From Lethocerus indicus (lineage: Eukaryota > Arthropoda > Insecta > Hemiptera > Belostomatidae), in NCBI GenBank assembly GCA_019843655.1, contig JACDQD010000008.1, positions 15,968,442-16,032,441 of the forward strand: a stretch of DNA of 64,000 bases. Reading direction: 5' to 3'. The notes beneath the pieces were generated by a model, which ran no database searches, was not told the origin of the DNA, and was given only the letters and a program-made list of their open reading frames with translations. The number at the start of each line of letters is the position of its first letter. Within the stretch, counting starts at the first letter, position 1. Below, one piece after another: positions 25,704 to 39,500 of the stretch. A program made the translations under genes and the position numbers.

Positions 25704-27263
25704 CTCTTTATTTCTCCGACTGCCTTCATTCTATATTTTCATCTCACGGTCCTTTGTTTCTTCCGTTTCTTCCACCCATTACCCTTTTCCTGCCCTTCGA
25801 CGTGTTGAAAACGTTGATTTTAATACTAATATATTTTTAACGTGCCGTTGATTAATGCGACTGGTGAAAGCTAAAAATAATGTTTAAGGTCGTGGAATGA
25901 AGAGATGAATCTAAAACTTTATAGTCGCTCAATTCCTATAGGATTCTTATTTTTTCGGGAAATATATACGTATAAAATTTATTACGTTACTTATATGCTA
26001 TAATTTTTCTTCTTTAGTATAAATAATTTGCATAATAGACAATTCCAAAATTTTACTGGATTTAATTTTCTTCTTAGATGTTTCCATTTACTACTTTATT
26101 AGTTTTTGTAGAGAAAAATGTCTATTATTAGAGGATGGGTTAGTGGCTAAAGAAATGAAGATGCACCCTTAAAGAATATGAAATAATTGCGTTCCAAAAA
26201 TCACGTGTGAGCTTGTCATCTAAATCTGTTGTAACTTGATTTCGCATTTAATTAGAGATAGAACGGCAATCATTAGGGAAGTGTTTAAATCCCATTACCA
26301 AAGAATTGTTTCCACGTGTGGTCGGCGTTTGAAGCTGTTTCTTCCCACGTACCACTTACATGCGATAAGACCGCCAAGCAGGCGTGTTAGCCGGGAGGGA
26401 AACTGCCAACAGCCAGACAGTGAATTGTATGCAGTTTAATGAAAGGGACTGTAAGCGAGGGTTGTACCGGGGCTAGATGGGGTGGCTGGGAGGAAACACA
26501 TGGCCACCGCAAACACCATCCCCCCAGTCCCTCAGCCCATCAGTTCTCACCTCTCTACGTCACACCTTACTGTTGGAAATTGACCTCAAATATATTTTAG
26601 ATTTAGTACTACTAGTAATAGAAATTTTGATTCGTCTCCTCTCTTTTCTCTGGTACTTTCATTTGATCATCGGTAGTTCATCTTGTACGGTCGGCTCATA
26701 GGTAGAATCTTGTTTTATTTAAACAAATGTACTTTTAAAAAACTTCTAAGAATTATTATTTTAGATCTCTCTGTTTGGACCTAAGAACGCTTAAATAAAA
26801 ACTATAATTAATATCTCGGGCATTAATTGATGGATTTTTTCCTCATTATAAAATGGCAATGTAATATGTGGCACACATTAATAGTGAAGGTACACTCTGT
26901 TGAATAAATATTCAACACACATGGTATTTTCCGTTAATTCAAGGTTTATGTTATGGTGAGCGTTAATTATTTTTTCTGATGAAAAGAGCGGAGAATCCAT
27001 AATTTCTAAAGTAACATCGAACATAATCCACAGTGGTGGGTCAGTATTTGGAAAATAGGCGGGCAGAAGAACGGCTGTCGTAACACAAGAGCGGAGGTCA
27101 TAAAAATATCAAGGGGGGCCCTTGAATAAAAAATATCGGTCCTGAACCGGTCCGGTGTTCAGCACAAGTTACATTAGGTGTCCCACAAAGGAATTGTAAA
27201 ACCCGGCTTTGTCGTACTTATACGGCTCCGGTAAAAGCCCGATCTCCTCAAGGTTCCTAGTCC

Positions 27264-27360
27264 CTTCTCTCCTCCTCTCTCTCTCTCTCTCTCTCTTTCT
27301 CTCTGTCTCTCTGGAAGCTCATTCATCCCCCTCTCTCTCTCTCTCTTTCTCCCTGTCTTC
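27264..27360. repeat. Interrupted (CT)n repeats
   Basis: Two CT runs (about 27,274-27,312 and 27,330-27,350) are separated by about 20 bases. The serine/leucine-rich frame through them is an artefact. Confidence 0.9.
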
Positions 27361-28562
27361 GCTATCTGCAGCGTTGAGACCGCATTACCCCCTTTGTGCC
27401 GTCCCCCTATCTTATCGGGAGTGTCGCCGGCGCGGCTTGGCGGCGATCCTCAAAACAGGTCTCATTGGCCGAGGGAGAGAGCTACTCGGCTAACGCACTT
27501 CCGGCTGAATTATTCCCCCCGGTGCTCGCCTCCTTTTGCCGCGATAACGCCGCTAGAAAATGTCGCTCTCCTGTTTTATATCCCTTTCCGATTGTCGCCG
27601 AATGAGCATATCCTCCGCCCGGACTGGACCGTCTCAGTAGCATTTTTTTATTTGAGACCGACAATTTCTAGTTACTACAACCTTGGCATATTCAGACGGA
27701 TAAAACTTATAAATGTTGTGGCGTTTCAACGGTGAGGCAAAAGGTTTTCACGGGAAACTGGAAACATAAGTCAAAATCATGAGCGATGATGGCGTAAACT
27801 TACGTTGCGGTAGTGGCGTTACTGGTGGCAAAATTTCTTGTAAGAAAGTATGAAATGGCGTTTCGAAATATATCGTGTTCGACAGAGAAGTGATACATAG
27901 AAAAAACGAGGTTATACGCCCGACAATGAAGGAAGAGCGAGGAGGAGGCGACCGGGAGAAAGTATCAATTGGAGTTGTGTAAAGGCGGATGCCCGGTTGA
28001 TAATTTGGGGGGTTGGTCTGGTGGTGTCGTGTGGTGGTGCGGGGGCGGGGGCAATAGCCCGGCTCATTGGGCACGGGGCGATACCGCACAATGCGCCCCC
28101 TCCTCTGACTTTATATTGTGTTGTGTCGGGACCGAATTCGCGCCATTGACTCCGAGGAAAGGTCCCCTCCTCCCCTCCCTCATCCTCGACAAAGGAACGC
28201 GGCGCTCCTCCTATTTGTCTATTCAGCGGGGGAATGGGGCCCACTTTCGCCCACCCACCTCACCCTGTTTTTCTATAATCAAAATTGTTTGAGTTTCTTC
28301 GACGCCCTACAGACATCTGAAACATCCAACGCAGCTCGACTTTGACCTAAATTGAATCGGAATCGAATGTCGACCTGGAACTCCCGACAGTTATCGCTCG
28401 AATGTAATTCCCGTTGTTATCGAGAAGGGTCATTACCATTTAGATTAAAATTATTAATCGTTCCGATTCCTCACTACAAATTTTTGGTCATTTATTATAA
28501 CGCCTCCTTTACTTATTTTATATTTATAGTTTCGATACTGTAAAAATCGCGAGAAAGAACCG

Positions 28563-28750
28563 CAACGACCTACTTTATCACGCTTTATTAGAAAGGCTCG
28601 CACGCTCCTCGTCCCAAAGACTAATATGAGATGAATGATGTTTCATAAATTGATTTCATTCGTATGAAGAAGGAAAAAATTTAAAATGTAGTAGCTATAG
28701 GTGCTCACGTTCGACGGTTCGACAGTTTGCTGAACCCGGGCTTGGATATG
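28563..28750 (+). repeat. Dispersed repeat, copy 1
   Basis: Resembles 35,717-35,930 in the same orientation. Shared ordered blocks include a GGCTCG...CACGCTCC block, GTTTCATAAAT...TATTTCAT-like text, a GAAGAA...AAAA run, and GCTC.CG.TCGACGG before a CCCGG. By eye the identity is only moderate and indels are needed. No protein frame is conserved. The family is unknown. Confidence 0.45.
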
Positions 28751-30113
28751 TCGGAGAGAATATGCTAGCTAGTCAATGTCTCTTGGGTCTGGATTTTCCG
28801 CCACACTGCCCATGGGTTAACATAACGCAGTAATGATTAGAGGACTAACGTGAGATACCAACAGCCGGCAAAAAACGAAGTCCGGTGCTGGACTTGTTCC
28901 GCTGAAAGTGGAAAATGACATGGTATAGGTTTTCGTTGAAACAATTATCAAGCTGGGGCTGGAACGCTTTGCGCCGACAGCCGACAAATGGGACAAAAAG
29001 CTCGAAGCCGCATTATTCAACTCCTTGAGATGAACAGCGGCCCCGAATACATATTTCAGGTCCAGCCATTAAAGCGCGAGATGCTCCGCCGCAGTCTGGA
29101 ATGCGCTGGTATATTGGAAGATATTGCCTCCGCGAAGAACCCATTTATACGGCGAGCTCTTGTCACATTATTGTTATGCTCAATTGATTGAGTGCGGCAC
29201 AGTTTTACAACCTGTGAATATGAGTGGAACAGTATTGCCAATAAAATGTGCATCTTCATAAGCCACATTTTATGTTTTTTTTGCTATATTTGGCGTTGTA
29301 AGAATATTATTGTTATAATAAAAAAAAGTATCACTATATGTGAGGGATAATTCGATGGGGTGGTGTGGTGTTTATTGGTGTGTCCCCTGAGTGGTTGTGG
29401 TGTGGGACACCTGGGCGTGCTAATGCCGACTGAAGTTGAAGTAAACTTTCGATCCCACGTATGCCCTAAATTGGCAGTTTACAGCTGTGCTGAGCTTCCG
29501 GCCTATTGCCGCTCTGAATAAATCCCTCTCCGCTCTGCCCCCGCCGACTAAGCCCCACTTGAAATCCCAAAATTTACCCCCCCTCAAGTCCGTGCCTACC
29601 CTTACTCTTGTTCCAAACAGTTTTCCCATGCCCCGGCCAATTGCTACTCGGGACACCTTTAAAAATTGTTTTCCGACCCGCTACTTCAAGAGTATATAAT
29701 CATCCCCTAGCAGAAAATAACAGCTTTTCTAAAATGTAGAATATAGTCAATTAATTTACACGTCGTTTAGCATTTTTGTTTGGTAGTTTCATATAATTTG
29801 GTGGTAAAAACATTTTATATTATCAGAGACCGGAAACTGAATTGCAGTGGCAGAATATTAGAATTATAATATATGTAAGCGTCAGAGTATATATTAAAAT
29901 AAATCTCAGCGTAGAATGTCTCATACACGAAAAAGGTATTCGGTTAACTTTTAAGGAATTCTTATGAATTTCATTATGCTGACGTTTCAAGACGTCGCAA
30001 GTCGCAAATATATGTCACATGACAGCGTTGTAATGAAATATTAAAACGGGAATTTCCCATTTCCGTCACCGCGTAAGCTGGTAATTTTCAGTTGTGTGGT
30101 CTTTCTCCGATCG

Positions 30114-30145
30114 TCTGTCTCCTCTCGCCGGTTTGGTCTTTTGCT
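30114..30145 (-). mobile_element. Isolated Penelope-like terminal fragment
   Basis: 32 bases match the reverse complement of the terminal arm at 7758-7795 with one mismatch, so the same retroelement end lies here in minus orientation. No RT sequence is visible next to it, which suggests a severely truncated insertion or a solo end. Confidence 0.7.
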
Positions 30146-33100
30146 TAGCGAAAAAATGTTTAAAATTATCGGACGCGGTGAGGAGGGCCCGCGGAAGAAT
30201 ACAAATGAACAATTCTTGGGGGGCACGAAAGCCAAAATGTGTACAAGCGAGCCAAATGAGAGAAACCCTGGTATTCGATATTCGGCGAGCGTCGCGCGCC
30301 CCTCCGCCGCCGCCTCCAAATGCGATTCAGGTACCTCCATCTTCTCCTATTCACGCCTCCCTCTCTAGGATCTCCTACGCCGATACCGTCGTTCTTGAAA
30401 GAACGAAAAATGTCACAGTTCTACAAATTATTTGAAGCCGGGGAAATTTATTTCAATCCTAAGATTTATGAATCGTAATTCTGATTACATTTTCCTAATT
30501 TAGTTCATGTTTTTAGTTTAGTAGTAGTTGGCAGTTACGTACGGTGTGTGCAAATATTCTGGAAGTTATTTTGACCTGTATAATTTTGTATTATTTAGTA
30601 AAAAAAGTATAAATAATATAGTATAAGTACAGAACACTATATAAATACAGTGCAACAATTTAAAGTGATACAAATAAGTTATAAAATCATTTTTGATATT
30701 GCTTTTCGGAAAATTCTATTATTTACTTTCTACATACGGTTTACGTGTTATAGTTTGTCCACAACATTATAACCCCAATTGATGTTAAGTGAAATTATGG
30801 AGGACAATTAAAGCCGTGGGACGCTAAGTTATATAGATCTATGGACATTTCTGCAAATGATGCGAGGAATGAAATTGAAATAATTATTTAGCCGGAAGTA
30901 ATTGACGCCAATTTGTGATCCCGGCCTCGTCCCTGAATGAAGCGGCTATACCATATCAGCGAGTACGGTCGGCAAGTACAAACAACAAACAGAAACAGGG
31001 AATGTTGGAAAGTGCGAGGAGTGTGTCGGAATCGGGTGTAACGCGAGGCGCTAGGCGCTATGTGCTAGGCGCTAGGGTTGCCGAGCTCTACCATTATGCT
31101 AATACCGTTAATACCGCGGCCTTCTCACACACCCCCACCCCCGTCTCCTCCACTTACTATTACAATTGCAAAGCCCCGGTCGGCACGAGACCGCAACCGT
31201 TCCCTATTACGGCGCGTTGCCCTCTATTATTCAGTGCCGTTCAATCACTTTCTCAACCGAAAGGGAGGATCCCACCCCCTCCCTCCACATCGGGGGGTTT
31301 TAGGTTGTACACAAAACCTGCCTAAACCGTAATAACTAGTCCATTTTAGTATATATAAATTAATATCATTTTCGTTTGGAAGATATTTATATCACATATA
31401 TTTACATTACATTTACATATTACATATATTTAATTCGATGAATATCCCATTCCGCCCCGGGTGGGATGTCGTCGACGCAGCAGCCGTATCCCGGGGCTGT
31501 GAGACAAAACAGATGTGTGTTTATGGCCCCGTGGGTTGTGCTGGAAAAAGGCCGCCGCTCGGAAAATTGACAAAAGGAGGAGGCCGGAAGATCAAACGCG
31601 AGACCCGGGAAATAGCCATTTGGTTGCAGCCCCCGGAGCCCACGGTATTGCCCCCGCAATAACATCGTGATTTGTGTCTCCTCCTTGCTCCTTCATGATA
31701 GATACCTTGCGCTCATATACCTTTATTCTTTCCCCACAAATATATCCTCTCATCCGGCCCTTTTCCTTATTTCCTCCGGCAATAAATATACAATATTATA
31801 TCGTATAACAACACGTTTCAGATTGGAAATTGATGTTTGCGTTACAGGAAGATCATAAACTTTATCGTCTGTTGAAATATTAACTAAATTGCTTGATTAG
31901 CGAAAGTAATTTATAATTGAAAATTATGTGTTAATGGCTGCAAAGTGTAATCAGATAAAAAGTACAATTTTTAATCAAAATATGCTGCTCATTTGGTACT
32001 ATGGAGGCCAGTTGGTTATTCACATTTTCGTTATCCAATGTCTGTTGATATAGAAATTCGGATCCATATTCGACACTTTTTTCTATATTTCTGATATACA
32101 ATGTGAAACATTTTGACGAATTATTACCATTCACGCTTAACATAGTCACACATGTTGTTTAACCAAACGACTTAAACTTTTGCAAGGAGTAAATTGACAT
32201 TTGTCATTAGGTTAGTTTACAGTTCCGATAAGTCGTAGGCGCGTTATTTTCATGTTTTAAAGGGGGACACTACCTCCTCCACTTGATGATAATGCAATAC
32301 CCGAGCTATTTCCTTTCCTATACAGAATTCATTACTCGTTCTCGCGATTATGGCTAATAACTAAGGGGCGCGGGAGGTGTGGTGGGGGGGGGAACGCCAA
32401 CCCTATAGGAGGGGGAGGAGCCTCGAATCCGACGCCGGAAATTGCTACAGTGCTCCGTCTCGCTCGTGCTCGAGCCGCACAGGTATATACCTGTCCCTCT
32501 CTAACACTGTCCCTCTCTCGCTCGCTCTCCAACCGCTAAGTAGGCTCGCTCTTTCCATCTCGCTCACTCCCCACCCTTCACTCTTACCCCCTCCCTTCTC
32601 TCCTACTTAAGCGAACGTCTTAACGAACGTCGGCAACAATTTGGCCTTGCATTAGTTATGATGGGGGTTGCCAGAGGGTGGGGGAGAGTTTATACGGGTG
32701 TATAAACTGGGAAAAGGTGCCTCCTCCATAACAGAGAACTATAACAATAAAAGAACTTTCCATTTTTTCATAGAGAGTTTCAACCACTTTCGATTAATTT
32801 ATAGTACAACTATAGGTAACATATTTTATCATATAAGGTTATTTAACCAATCAATAGAGATTTATCTCTATTATAAATTGGATTTATCCAATTATATGAA
32901 AAGTCCAAGTAATAATATACAACAAGTAAGTACTAGTAAGTAGTAACAATTTTACTACAAATTTCACATAAAAATGTGTATTTATTCGTTCAGTCATTCA
33001 TTAATAAAGTTCACTTTCTTATTTATATCGTATCAAGGGGGTTAATGATACTCATGTTATACACACTCGTTGTGCGGGCTTAGCATCAGCGCCCGCTTTT

Positions 33101-34570
33101 TATTAGCCGAAAATATTTGAAATTACGCATTGTGTCGTGCCGGTTTAGTATTAGCGCCGTTACTATTTTATACAATAGATTGAGAATGGCATGGTTGTGT
33201 TCTGCAGGACAAGTATACTTATGCGCCCTGTCAATTAATAGGGTTCAGTGGGTTTGGATTAAATGTGAACTATTTTTCTCATTAATCTTTCAGATATTGT
33301 TGTTCTTATTGAATGTTGACAAAAATACAGATTTTGATTCTTTTATGGAATTTGTTTTTGATTTTTTTTTATAAATGCATATAAATTCTTATTTTAGTCT
33401 TGCGACAATAATATTGAACCATTGTTCTTCTCTTTTATAAAATCCAAATATGATAGATGGATAATACCGTATATACAATATACATCACAGCACATTAAAT
33501 TATATATATAATGACATTGTTGCACATTTAAACGCAAATGTATTTTATAATTTATATAAAACAAGCGCGCACGTTTTATCAACTTGTTCTCCGTAACAAC
33601 CCCCTGCCCCGGTCTGAACTTTTAAATTCAGTAATGAAAATATTATCAGTCGGTCTGACGTTGGCTCGTTCTTCCGGTAACAAATAAGAGGGCTGACTGA
33701 ACTGCAGTATCGTGTTCGGGCGACTGTCAAACTTTTTAATAATATCCGTCAAAGGGGAACAACCGGACCTACCGATAACGCAAACTTTACCCAACAACTC
33801 CACTGAACACGGTGCTTTCTGGCGTAAGGAAACGTAACGACGCCAATTGAAAATAATAAATTCTCCAGCTGCTCTCCTGAGTATAAATAGGTCGGAAGGG
33901 AGGATTATAGCGAATGCATATTAGTCTCATTAACATAATTGGCACATTTTCGTTTATAACTAACGAAATAGTTAGTATAATTCATCCTGAACTTCAGTTG
34001 TCCCTGCTAAGGTTAGAAAACCCTTCCATAGAAGACGAACGATGAACGTGGTCTTTATTTAAATTACTTGCTACAAAATCGAATTATTTTGTTCGTTTGA
34101 AAATTCTTTATTTGACAGTAGGTACACAAATCATTATAGACCACCCAATAACGTCAGTAGTAATATTTAAATATTTATTCTCTCGGGATTGTTAGTTTTT
34201 CTATTCCCTATCGTTCAAAAGTGTAACCACTGAAATTCGTAACGGGGAGGCGACGATATTCTACTATTTATTCTACCGTTAAATATGTCGAATACGTTTC
34301 TCATCGGCTCATACTTTTCCTCATTTTACAGGAAAAAAGGTTTATTCAACTAAAACGGGGGAAATCAAAAAGAGCCGGGGGTGATGGGGAGTTAGGGCGA
34401 GGGGGCGCTGCATCAATTACAGGTCCCGGGCCTGCTCTGGGGGCGATTGCAAACGGGTGGCTGCTTTTAAACGGATGCAGTCTGGTGTTGGTACCCGCTC
34501 ACAGTAATACACCTTTAATGCTCCACCCGCCCTTCATCCTCCGTATTAAAAGAGCGCTCGGAGCCTGCGA
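30146..34570. other. Non-coding stretch
   Basis: No gene is supported. A small repeat of GGCGCTA-type units occurs at 31,047-31,076. GC-rich patches lie at about 31,440-31,660 and 32,360-32,620. The remainder is AT-rich. Confidence 0.45.
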
Positions 34571-34590
34571 CTTAAAAGGGCCCTTTTAAG
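34571..34590. repeat. Perfect 20-bp palindrome
   Basis: CTTAAAAGGGCCCTTTTAAG is exactly self-complementary and sits in a GC-rich patch (34,340-34,950). It could be a dimeric binding site or chance. Confidence 0.8.
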
Positions 34591-35489
34591 GGCCACCGCC
34601 CACCCTCCCTTCCGCTCGCCCTTAGTAATCAAACCGAAATTGTATAAATCCGCGAGAACAAATGGCCGGAAAAATATCGCGTCATCCGGTCGAGTTGGCC
34701 GCCTCAAAACTGATTCCTCCTCTCCCGGCCCTGTTTTATTTAAGGGCTTTCCCGGTCGGACCTTTTCAAAAGCCGGAGTGTGGGGGTAAGAAAGGGGCGG
34801 TAATCCGCAGTTGGCCGCCCTAAGCGTTCTTCGGGGCTCTAAATTATTCTCCGGCTCGCCTAATGTGATGGCCCCCCTCTAGGCGGCCGTTCCCCGGCTA
34901 AACCTCGCTCCTGCCCCCAGCCGTCCCAACTACCAACCCCGAATAAAGGAAAGTATCAACCAACAATGGTTTTAACTCTTGTTGTTAAAACCGACCTCTC
35001 TTTTTCCGCTTCTGTTTATCCTCTTGAATCCTTCGGTTTGGACAGAGCGTTCGGTCGATATATATCCGATTGTTGTTGATCTTCAGGGCTGCCTTAAGCT
35101 TCGTCACACAATTAATAGCGTTTAAATCGAATTGAATATATGAACGTATTCGAAAGGGAGGCCGTACGTGCCTATTGTTTAAGGAACGCGGAGCGATTTG
35201 CGATAGCGTTCCGCGAATGAAATTAAATTGCGCAAACGACTGGTGGCTGCGGTATTTGGTAGAGGGGGGGGGGCTGACAGCACTTCTTGAATACAAATAG
35301 GGGTTGAACAGTCGGCCAGTAACTCAACAGAAGAGACATTGGCCCCCAGTGTAATCACAATGTATTATCTTGTTTGGGAGAGTTAGAGAATCAAACTCGG
35401 CCGCCGGGACGAGGACGGGGACGGTTAATGCCCCAAGTTGGTTCTCATTTCCTGGGAGGGCGGCGTTTACGAGTCGGGGTCTGCCCAGT

Positions 35490-36560
35490 CGGTGTCTTCA
35501 TTACGCCCAGCCCGGACACACATAATAGGCTCCTTATCTGCTCCACAATCCCTCATATACCCTGCCGCCCCGATATTCTAATACCGCCCAACCGCTAATG
35601 TTACCGAAGCTGTGATAGATTCGTTTGAGGACTGGCTTCGCATCTGCCCAGCCCCCCGGAAATAGTTCCGACGTCGATGTCTGGAAGCGGTCGGAGGCTT
35701 CCCTTTTGAATATCTATTCCAACGATCCAGTTATCATGGTCAATTACAAGGGCTCGTCACGCTCCGGTGAGCAACTAAAGATAAAGTTGTTTCATAAATG
35801 TATTTCATCCCTATAAAGAAGAAAAAAGTTTACTACGTTTTAATTTTCAACGAACATAGAAATAAAAATATTTCCGAGAGCTACCGGTAGCTCGCGATCG
35901 ACGGTTTACCGACCCCCGGTTTATTACAATGCCTGAGGTGATGCTTCATTTAATTGTGTACGCGATATTATAATCTGGGGTAGTACCGCTACATGGTTTT
36001 TATAACAAAAATAGTAATTATTTAATATTTAACTTTGCCTGAATCATTTGCCGGATTGCTCGGAGTATCACTCAGCGATTGTTCGAGCTAACATGCATTC
36101 TTAAGATAAAAACGCTATCTATGCTCAATCGGTACATATTTACTGTAATAAAGTAATAAAATTCCTCAAGTTAGTTCGATTATTCCGATTTATTCCCAAA
36201 TTCAAATTAATATTTGTCACAGAATTTTCGAATCGAGGTCGGAATGTGTTTCTATCGATCGACATTTTCCGACGTCGCCCTAATACCGGCTGTTTAAGTC
36301 CGGTGAGCGAAGGTCGGGAAGTGCGCGTATACTAAGTGAGCGAAAATCTGTGGCGTCTTCATTACCTCGATGGGAGAAGTACGGTTGGGAGTAGGTGGAA
36401 GGTCACGGCATAATCGGCTCCTTATCCCCGACCCAATCCCCTCGTATAACCTCATTCTCGGCACACCCCTCTCGCACGCCCCAATATCCTTATATTCCAC
36501 TTTACTACTAATTGTATGGAAAGCGTGATAAGTTCTTCTGCCTGCCGGCAAACAATTAAA
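35490..36560 (+). repeat. Diverged direct duplication (two units)
   Basis: 35,490-35,640 and 36,350-36,560 share ordered blocks in the same orientation: GTCTTCATTAC, ATAAT.GGCTCCTTATC, a TCC/CC-rich block ending in TATA.CC, GCCCC.ATAT.CTAATA-like text, and GTGATA.GTTC. The offset is about 860-900 bp. No shared reading frame is evident. It may be a local tandem duplication or two insertions of one repeat. Confidence 0.5.
35717..35930 (+). repeat. Dispersed repeat, copy 2
   Basis: Counterpart of 28,563-28,750, with extra bases between the AAAA run and the CGATCGACGG block. It directly follows the first unit of the 35,490/36,350 duplication, so the two repeats may be nested or part of one larger family. 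Confidence 0.45.
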
Positions 36561-39500
36561 AAGAAGCCCCACCCCCGAAACTGTTTAAAAATATTAAAAT
36601 TCCGAGAGCAAACCAGTTTGCAGGTCTAATGGGGCATCCTAAGTGCACTGTCACTACACCGCAGTTTTATATTTTTTCCCCAAACGTTCGCTTCCTTATC
36701 ATCCGTATTTAACTCCGTTCCGGCTTATTATTGAAAATTAATTTGAAAATTCTAATCGCAGATCAACGCTCGAAGAAACGTCACGTCTCGATTTGGCGCC
36801 AGACGCGTGTTTTCAGCGCCCCATTCCGCCGCCGACCAGCCAGACTCAATTAAACGGTGAATTGCCCGCGTACAACTTCCCTTTCCGGCTGGCGATATAC
36901 GGCCCAAGTTAGTTTTCTCGGTTAGTTCGGACGAAATATTATATTTCCCCGGTTCGGAGCTATCTCAGGCAGAATTAGCATTTATACGGGGGCGGAGACC
37001 TGGCTGTTGAATCTCTCTCGAACAGGGCGCTATTACCGGGCACGGCGGTGGGAAGGGAGGGGGTACTGGGGTGGTGGTGGTACTGGGGTACTGGTTGCTC
37101 TAAGTAAATAGGAGCGAGGAGTACGAGAAACACCCCGTTTGAAGTGGGGCGGAACTCGACAGGTTGCGTCCTCAAATGAAATGTTAATGGGGAGCTGTGG
37201 CACAATTGCCGGTGGCTCTGTCCAGACTTTAACCTTTAACCCACCCCCGGGGTGACGTTTACGGTTTCGGACAGTGCTCCCACACTCCTCCCGCCTCGCA
37301 TATTTATAGCCGACGCCGCTTTCCCCACCTTTCCGAATAATTGAAATGTTTAATCCTTGATAAACGTGGGACCTTGATGCATTCCGCTTGTAAAACTTTG
37401 AGTCGATGAGCCTACGAAAAAATTATAAGAATTGTTTTAACACTACCGGACATTGTATATCCCTGCGAAACATTGAAAAGTTGTCGATCTTGAAGATTAC
37501 CATCAGCGTGGAAATGATCGACCTTTTTTAGTTGGTGACAGCAAATAAACTTGAAATATAAGTAACACTGTTACGAATAAAATTCTAATATAGCGATAGA
37601 TGATGGCAGGAAATTGTTATTCCTCGGACGAACTTAATATTACGCCAATAACAGCGTACTGTAAATGCTGAGAAAATGTTTCATCGGCGGCTGTAATTCC
37701 TATAACTTCAGTTTAATGCTATCGGAGTACAAACTGACAATAAGTAACGTATCAGTAACAATCGAGCGGGTCGGGAATAGAGATTCAAAATATTAAAATT
37801 CGAACCATTGCATCTATTTTTTCCATAATTTTCTACATCTTTGTTGAACTTTCGTTACAAATCTGAACTAAGCGGCTGGCACCTAGTAATTAGATTATTG
37901 GGGATTGAAACAGAAGCTGTTATCGGTGGGCTTCCAGAGGCGTCATGGTGGCCCGGAGCAACTGTCTCGAAACAAAACATGGCCGCCAGATTAGAACTCC
38001 CGTCAACTAACTTACTATCGGAATCAAACTTACTTCAAATATTTTGAAGAGATAATAACTTCGTTTTGAGCATCGTTTCCAACGAATAAAGAGAATCACA
38101 TATTTTAAGGGACTCACGCTCGGTAAAGTTTCCCTAGCGGCCAAAACAGAGTCATTTTTTTCAAAGAACTAGTAGGAATAAATCCTGTATTTTTAAGGCG
38201 TTATTATTTTTATTTTTATTTTATAACTATTTGAGAAATGTAAAATTAGTTACAACACTACTACAACATTGGTGCTGGAAATTAGATTGGGTTCGTAATT
38301 AATTGGAAATTTATTTGGATTTTGCTCGATTTATTTTCTATTTTCTTGACAGATTTGTTCGTTTCTTGGAATAACGGCTTAACCTTCCTTTCTTGGACTT
38401 TTCTTTTGCGATAAGTCAGCACAGAGAAACATTTCCGAGCCGAAGTATTTAAGAGGGGAATATAATAAAAATCAAAGAACATTCAAAGAATTCGGACTTT
38501 GAATTGTTCGCTGCCGGGACGGGTCCGAAGTTACAATCCGGATATCGGTCGGATATCACCGCAGATAATTCCGATTCTTCTCGAACCTCTTTCGAAATTG
38601 GTTTTTGGGAAGAATTAACCGAATTAACAATGGGCTGAGCGACAGGACGGGCCGATGGTGGGAGGGGCTTGTCCGGCTGCCAGCATCTCCCCTTGAAATA
38701 TCGCATTCAGAATTAAATACCTGAGCCGGCTATAAATTATTCAATGAATTCCCCCCACAGTCCCGGGAGCGGTCGAGAAAGGGGTCCCCCGCTCCTTCAG
38801 GAATTGCAGCAGGAGGACGGGATCAGTCATTCAACGGTGGGACGGGGGTGGAGGGGGCGGCGCCGAAATTGCTTTCAAACTCGTTTTAAACTCAAAGTTT
38901 CCAACAATTCTCATAATGGCGGTAATTAACATCGCTCGTTATTTAATTTATTGAATTTAATACCGGGATACGACCGACAAAACTTGATTCGGAATTCCGA
39001 ATGTTAAAAGCCACGGAAGAAACGTTTAGACGCGTGGCGCTAATTTGAAAGTGCCGGGCGGCGATCTTCTATGACTATGATTCCTCTCTTTCTGCGGTTA
39101 GACCAGAACAAAAATGGATGCTGACATGACAGGAGAAAGTCGTTTGTAATAGTCTACAATACCCCATTGTGCGATGGAGGAACTGAATCTAGAGAAATTG
39201 ATGACATTAAGAGTTGCGATAGGAAAGGCCAAATTTCCTTTATTAGAGAACGTATATGTTTGTGTGTATATATATAATAAATAGGGTCATTCCTTTCTTC
39301 CTATATATATATATATGAAGTAGAGAAAAATAAAGAGAGGTGGAAGAGAAGTAGAATGTCGCGAAAGGGCAGGGTCCGGAGTAATAATCATTTTCCAGTA
39401 ACGGTGGGGACGTGTGCTGTTGCCGGGGGAGCGGGCCTGAAGTAGCAACATCAAACTGCAATCATGCTTTAAATCATTGCCGCAGATGTTGCCGAAACAA

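Larger units (their letters stand above)
22331..28562. other. Non-coding stretch
   Basis: No gene is supported. GC-rich patches lie at about 24,420-24,680 and 27,380-28,260, where overlapping frames on both strands look like composition effects. A minus-strand acceptor-like site near 25,402 leads into an open frame, but the encoded sequence is AT-biased and unrecognisable. A small palindrome GTTGAATAAATATTCAAC lies at about 26,898. Confidence 0.45.
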
